NCBI GenBank assembly: GCA_009701115.1
Contig: WLKR01000047.1
Location: 1-7,913, forward strand
From: Actinomycetota bacterium
Lineage (GTDB): Bacteria; Actinomycetota; Acidimicrobiia; Acidimicrobiales; RAAP-2
Reading direction: 5' to 3'
DNA: 7,913 nucleotides
Positions 7,278 to 7,913 of this stretch are shown here, piece by piece. Under the pieces are notes generated by a model. The model worked only from the letters and a program-made list of their open reading frames with translations. It was not told the DNA's origin and made no database searches. The translations under genes and the position numbers were made by a program. Position 1 is the stretch's first letter, and every line of letters starts with the position of its first letter.

Positions 7278-7913
7278 GCCGCAAGCGTGGCCGTTGGCTC
7301 GGCATCTACTCCTACCTGCTGTTGGGCTATCTCCTGGTGCCGATTATCGGCATGGTCTTCTTTAGTTTCAACGACGTCCTGGCTGGTCGTCCCCAGATCT
7401 CCTTTGAGTGGAACGGTGCCACGCTGCGCTGGTATCGCGAACTGACCCAGGTTGTGGGCCTACCCCAGTCCTTCTGGCTCTCGATTCGCCTCGCCGTGGC
7501 CTCGACCATCATCGCCACCGCCATTGGCACGTTGTTGGCGCTGGCCCTGGTGCGTTACGAAGGCAAGAGATTTAAAGGCCGTCGCATTGTGGACCAGACG
7601 CTGTTTATGAACATTGCCGCGCCCGAGATCGTTATGGGCGCCTCACTGCTCGGCATGTTCGCGAGTTATCACATCGCGCGCGGTTTCACAACGCTCTTGA
7701 TAAGCCACGCCGTTTTTTCGATTGCGTATGTCACCGTGACGGTGCGGGCCCGACTCCAAGGTTTTGATCGCCACCTCGAAGAGGCGGCTGGTGACCTCGG
7801 GGCCAAGCCCCTCACCACGTTTCGCTTGGTGACGATGCCGATGATTATGCCCGGTGTGTTGGCCGGCGCGATGATGGCCTTCGCACTCTCGCTCGATGAC
7901 TTCGTGGTTTCCA
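7274..7913 (+). CDS. potC: Polyamine ABC transporter permease, PotC type (3' end outside window)
   Basis: The frame is open from ATG 7274 to the window end, giving 213 residues of a family usually about 260-280 long, so only the last helix or so is missing. It begins MSRKRGRW, followed by a first helix (IYSYLLLGYLLVPIIGMVFFSFN). The segment SFEWNGATLRWYRELT resembles the PotC feature between helices 1 and 2. Further helices lie at about 68-92 and 108-130, with one more around 140-158. The EAA loop is intact at 169-194 (EEAAGDLGA, then FRLVTMPMIMPG) and is followed by FALSLDDFVVS, a typical PotC stretch. It overlaps the potB stop by 4 bases and completes the ATPase, binding protein and two-permease set. 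Confidence 0.92.
   Translation, partial: MSRKRGRWLGIYSYLLLGYLLVPIIGMVFFSFNDVLAGRPQISFEWNGATLRWYRELTQVVGLPQSFWLSIRLAVASTIIATAIGTLLALALVRYEGKRFKGRRIVDQTLFMNIAAPEIVMGASLLGMFASYHIARGFTTLLISHAVFSIAYVTVTVRARLQGFDRHLEEAAGDLGAKPLTTFRLVTMPMIMPGVLAGAMMAFALSLDDFVVS

Overview
The window looks like a chromosomal segment of an actinobacterium with moderately high GC. The evidence is a GlnR-type nitrogen box ahead of amtB-glnK, frequent GTG/TTG starts, many 4-base stop/start overlaps, a possible leaderless GTG start, a Tat-type (non-lipoprotein) binding protein, and an Fe-S oxidoreductase of the type common in Actinomycetota. Something near Acidimicrobiia or another aquatic actinobacterial lineage is plausible, but that placement is inference; no rRNA or phylogenetic marker is present.

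Layout, all genes on the + strand. (1) 2-823: 3' part of a CCG-domain (HdrD/GlpC-like) Fe-S oxidoreductase, closed by a strong hairpin terminator. (2) 886-2063: a two-gene toxin-antitoxin module. It has its own extended -10 promoter, a perfect 9-bp inverted repeat just downstream as likely operator, an excisionase/MerR-like HTH antitoxin, and a PIN-domain toxin that starts at TTG inside the antitoxin stop. Its arginine codon use differs from its neighbours. (3) 2064-3960: an ammonium-assimilation unit. It starts with a four-half-site GlnR-like box immediately after the toxin stop, then a leader with mutually exclusive hairpins over the Shine-Dalgarno, then amtB, glnK (PII) and a terminator. 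(4) 3986-7913: a spermidine/putrescine-type ABC transporter operon in the order potA-potD-potB-potC, each gene overlapping the next by 4 bases. potC runs off the window.

How it fits together: AmtB imports ammonium and GlnK gates it; GlnR probably switches the pair on under nitrogen limitation. The adjacent polyamine importer brings in another nitrogen-rich substrate but appears to be a separate transcription unit. The PIN module is an apparent insertion between housekeeping units. I see no wholly new system. The most checkable new points are the GlnR box, the amtB leader switch, and the operator architecture of the toxin-antitoxin promoter.
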